DNA of 64,000 nt from Perognathus longimembris pacificus (Eukaryota; Chordata; Mammalia; Rodentia; Heteromyidae), in contig NC_063168.1 of NCBI RefSeq assembly GCF_023159225.1, forward strand, positions 52,493,398-52,557,397, in the 5' to 3' direction. The number at the start of each line of letters is the position of its first letter. Within the stretch, counting starts at the first letter, position 1. A program made the position numbers and the translations under genes. Below are positions 63,206 to 64,000 of this stretch, in pieces. Under the pieces are notes generated by a model. The model was not told the origin of the DNA. It did no database searches and saw only the letters and a list, made by a program, of their open reading frames with translations.

Positions 63206-64000
63206 TGTTCTGACTCTTGACGAGATATAATTGCCTGAACTCTGAAAGTAGAGGAAAACCTCACCGCCTTCAAAAAATGTAACTTGATTTCTTTATGTCA
63301 CCTAAGGGATTTGTGCCCATGTTCTATTGTGAGGAATCTGGCCTTTTCCCCAGGCCTGTTTGTGGCAGACTGCACAGAAGCCTCCATCCTCTCCCACACA
63401 CGCTCTTTACAAAGTGATGCTGACACTCCTCCACTCTGAGCTGGACCCTTTTTTTTTCCCCTCCCTCAACCAATAGAAAGTGGAACAAGAGATGCTCTGT
63501 CATTTCTGAGGCCAGGTTGTAAAATACAAAGTGGTTTCAGCATGCCACCCCTCCTCAAGACAGCCACCATGTGGTCCGGAAGCTCAATCACGTGGAGAAG
63601 CCGTGTGTTGGAGCTGACAGCCCTAACGAGGTCACCAAGCAAGGGTCAAAATCAACTGGGAACATGGGAAGGAAACAGCCATCTCGCGGTTCTGTCTCCC
63701 TCTCTATCTTTAATGGAAGCCTTGGACATTGAGTAAATTCCTATGAACAGAAACACTGGGAACAAATGAAGAGTGCTGGAGTAATTTTGTTACATAGAAA
63801 TAGTTCTTCGCAGCCTGGGATAGGATGCTTTTTACCTTCCAGCACTGATGTAACAGGTCCTACAGGAGGCTAATGTCAGTCCTGTCCCCATCTTTCTGTA
63901 CTATCACCGTGCCTTTAAGTGACTTGATGCTAAGAATACTCATCCTCACAATTACTTTTGGATGGGGAAAAAGCAACACAAATTTGTTAGCTCATCAATT
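63206..64000. other. GALM intron, no feature seen
   Basis: Unique sequence to the window end. No upstream GALM exon could be found in it. Confidence 0.5.

Noticed and set aside
63206..64000. A further upstream GALM exon
   Set aside because: I looked for the segment preceding G(N/E)VAPVQG and saw no matching minus-strand frame with splice sites.

Overview
This is a mammalian nuclear window from a rodent, most likely a geomyoid (kangaroo rat, pocket mouse or pocket gopher). It is crowded with one dimeric SINE: an ID-like, tRNA-derived left half joined to a second tRNA-like right half that begins near 'GTGGCTCAAGTGG' and ends '...CAGGACTGGC(A)n'. This matches the IDL-Geo family known from Geomyoidea. 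A second composite pairs a 7SL/B1-like left half with the same right half. The species call rests on repeat recognition, not on a database search.

The genes match human 2p22.1 in reverse order. From left to right they are: the last three coding exons of DHX57 (+, 1670-5437); an intronless NDUFA1 retrocopy with an intact frame (+, 15701-15925); GEMIN6 (-, coding 17714-20678, CpG-island promoter near 22.4-22.96 kb); the intronless TTC39D gene (-, 28484-30307); complete SRSF7 (+, 8 coding exons, 36635-44357, with a TATA/NRF1/CpG promoter and a poison-exon region in intron 3); and the last three coding exons of GALM (-, 51470-56752). DHX57/GEMIN6 and SRSF7/GALM are convergent pairs.

SRSF7 (SR splicing regulator) and GEMIN6 (SMN complex, snRNP assembly) both act in pre-mRNA splicing. 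DHX57 is a DEAH-type RNA helicase, GALM is a Leloir-pathway sugar mutarotase, and TTC39D is a TPR protein of unknown role. Their proximity reflects conserved vertebrate synteny, not an operon.

The rest is intron and intergenic DNA made of SINEs in both orientations, often nested and many with clear target-site duplications, plus L1-3'-end-like tails, microsatellites, and some unique stretches where I see no gene. Most open frames here are readings through SINEs, simple repeats or CpG islands. I saw no CRISPR array, prokaryotic gene or intact virus. The points most worth checking are the intact NDUFA1 retrocopy, the intact TTC39D frame, the two SINE composites that share one tRNA-like 3' half, the SRSF7 poison-exon region with a perfect hairpin in a later intron, and the Z-DNA plus polypyrimidine block at the GEMIN6 promoter.
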